The notes below the pieces were generated by a model, which saw only the letters and a list, made by a program, of their open reading frames with translations, was not told the origin of the DNA and searched no databases. A DNA stretch of 64,000 nt, from contig CAMLMC010000001.1 in the NCBI GenBank assembly GCA_946481075.1, positions 1,364,001 to 1,428,000 of the forward strand, in the 5' to 3' direction. This DNA is from an uncultured Alphaproteobacteria bacterium (GTDB lineage: Bacteria; Pseudomonadota; Alphaproteobacteria; Micavibrionales; Micavibrionaceae). Positions 62,539 to 64,000 of the stretch are shown here, in pieces (position 1 is the first letter of the stretch; every line of letters begins with the position of its first letter). The position numbers and the translations under genes are program-made.

Positions 62539-64000
62539 CTAGAGCGTACCGTTGTTACAGCTCGCGGCAGAGGCCAAGGCATCGTCAAGCGATCCGCCAT
62601 ACACCACGTTCACAGCCTGACCCGTCTGGGCCACGTTCAACGCATCACCCCAGCATGGGGCATTGGTATCGCCGCCCGCAGCAGGTTCGATGTCCGCAGG
62701 ATCGGTGCCCTGTTGGCCTTGCTGGCCCTGTTCCCCCGCTGCCGTTTCAATCCGGTTCAAGTCTTCGGGGCTGGTGCCGCCCGCGAATGGAACGATGTTA
62801 TTGAGCGCGCCCGCAAGACCGCCCGGCGCAGGACCGCCAAAGCCGGTGCTCGGCAGTCCGAGGATACGGATGTTCAGGCCCGTTACATCCCCGTTGAACG
62901 CGTCAAACGTCCGGAAGAACTGGCTTTCATCGATATCGGGAGAGCCTGGCAGGGAACCGAAGAAGAAGATACCAACATCACGCCCGTCGGGGAAATGCAG
63001 AAGCTTGTCTTCAAGAAGCGCGTATGTCACCGGATCAAGGATCGCACCCGGGAAATCGATCGGGCGGATACCGTCATAGGTGGCGGACCGCGCATCGATC
63101 CAGAACGGCACGCCATTCACGGAATCCCAGAAAGCGAAATTGTCGAGCTCGACATACTGGCCTGTAATATTGTTAAAGATGGTGTCACCCAGCGTACCGG
63201 CATAATCGGTCGGCTCAACGCCCGGAACGAACGGCGTGGATGTTCCGATCGCGTCATTCTCGACAAGGCTCAGCGGCGCATAGGAGCCACCGCCAAGGTC
63301 ATAGCGTGAGAACAACATGCCGGTGTTGCCGTCTTCAATTGTGTTCGCCGCGCCGGTCAGGTCGATTGTACCGCTTTCAAACTTCATACCGATATCGAAC
63401 AGGCGGATCGTATTATCGGCAATCGTGAATTGGCCGTTGGCACCGCGCGATGCCAAAATACCGACCGCGCCGGAATTGATGATCCGGTTGCCGGTAATCA
63501 GGGAATCGCCCGCGTTACGCATTTCGATGCCATGCTGTGCACTGCGGCGGATGACGTTATCTGTAATCATCACGGCATAGGGGCCTGCGCCGACCGCTGT
63601 ACCGGAAATGATAATCCCGTCATTGGCATCGAAGATACGGTTGTTGTCGATTTCAATATTGCTGCCGTTGGTCACATGAACGCCCCACTGGCCAATATTG
63701 CCCGCGCCGCCATTCGTGCCGATACGGTTAGACAAGATCGATGAATTGGTGGTGCCGTAGACGAAAATCCCATCGCGGCCAACATTGTCAATCTCGTTGC
63801 GGTCATAGACAACGTTGTTGCTGTATTCGGCATAAGATCCGGTGCGGACAATGTTTTCAATATCGTTGCGGCGAACCGTAATGTTCGAAACGTTCTCCAG
63901 ACGGATACCGTCCCAGTCCGTATCATGTATGAAATTGCGGGCGATTGTCGCGCCATTAACGCGATATAGCTGGATACCACTGCCGATATCATTGAACGGA
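62539..64000 (-). CDS. Right-handed beta-helix repeat protein, partial (runs off the right edge)
   Basis: The frame is open from its stop at 62539-62541 to the last base, so the N-terminus lies outside the window; about 486 residues are visible. It holds many short helix-turn repeats of the NNRIFDANDGIIISG, DNVIRRSAQHGIEMRN, GNRIINSGAVGILAS form, as in pectate-lyase-like folds. A non-repeating C-terminal domain includes a Gly/Pro-rich GGPAPGGLAGALNNI and IEPAAGGDTNAP. It is likely exported or surface-bound; a polysaccharide lyase, epimerase or adhesin role is possible, and I cannot choose. A TTG at 63735 is not the true start. Confidence 0.82.
   Translation of the reverse strand, partial: PFNDIGSGIQLYRVNGATIARNFIHDTDWDGIRLENVSNITVRRNDIENIVRTGSYAEYSNNVVYDRNEIDNVGRDGIFVYGTTNSSILSNRIGTNGGAGNIGQWGVHVTNGSNIEIDNNRIFDANDGIIISGTAVGAGPYAVMITDNVIRRSAQHGIEMRNAGDSLITGNRIINSGAVGILASRGANGQFTIADNTIRLFDIGMKFESGTIDLTGAANTIEDGNTGMLFSRYDLGGGSYAPLSLVENDAIGTSTPFVPGVEPTDYAGTLGDTIFNNITGQYVELDNFAFWDSVNGVPFWIDARSATYDGIRPIDFPGAILDPVTYALLEDKLLHFPDGRDVGIFFFGSLPGSPDIDESQFFRTFDAFNGDVTGLNIRILGLPSTGFGGPAPGGLAGALNNIVPFAGGTSPEDLNRIETAAGEQGQQGQQGTDPADIEPAAGGDTNAPCWGDALNVAQTGQAVNVVYGGSLDDALASAASCNNGTL

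Noticed and set aside
1..64000. CRISPR arrays, insertion sequences with transposase, rRNA genes
   Set aside because: No regularly spaced repeats, no transposase-like protein and no rRNA sequence were seen on reading through both strands.

Overview
The window is a piece of an alphaproteobacterial chromosome. The lineage call rests on gcrA, the order rpoZ-rsh-(DUF2062)-acpS-lepB-rnc-era, a free-standing prolyl-tRNA deacylase, and O2-independent ubiquinone genes. I cannot fix the genus; a Rhodospirillales- or Micavibrio-like relative would fit. There is no rRNA operon and no CRISPR array. Two tRNAs are present, Tyr(GTA) and Gly(GCC).

1-15.0 kb is a low-oxygen and nitric-oxide region and looks more A/T-rich than the rest. 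It holds a quinol NO reductase, a split aerotaxis receptor (PAS protein plus MCP), and a tightly overlapping six-gene operon (frameshifted ribB, ribH, a cysteine-less NsrR-like regulator, a small helical protein, a MoeB-rhodanese fusion, DUF454). It also holds the class III ribonucleotide reductase nrdDG, two Cys-rich exported proteins, and ubiT-ubiU-ubiV. Four FNR-type sites (three perfect TTGAT-N4-ATCAA and one near-perfect) lie upstream of the PAS gene, the ribB operon, nrdD and ubiT, so most of the region reads as one anaerobic regulon. It ends at a ParB-like/serine-recombinase chimera and inverted repeats beside the 3' end of tRNA-Tyr, which suggests a tRNA-linked island edge.

15.2-46.6 kb is mostly core genome: rlmB, glk, polA, gpt, rpmI-rplT, pheS and pheT (split by a HEXXH protein gene), an acyl-CoA ligase, a double cold-shock protein, gcrA, era-rnc-lepB-acpS, rsh, rpoZ, a NYN-domain protein, leuA and cnoX. 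In front of leuA is an 18-residue Leu-rich leader peptide, probably read from a leaderless mRNA, followed by hairpins and a REP-like palindrome. Several short genes of unknown function lie between the core genes.

46.6-64 kb begins with a sodium/solute symporter and continues as an exopolysaccharide locus of the xanthan/acetan (gum) type: manC, a Wzc-like co-polymerase/ATPase, a Wzy-like polymerase, two GT4-type transferases, a GumK-like transferase, a GH5 glucanase, an outer-membrane barrel, a GumM-like transferase, a Wza/GumB-like export protein and a GumD-like priming transferase. A right-handed beta-helix protein runs off the right edge. The inferred product is a Glc/Man/GlcA polymer; a flippase was not seen.
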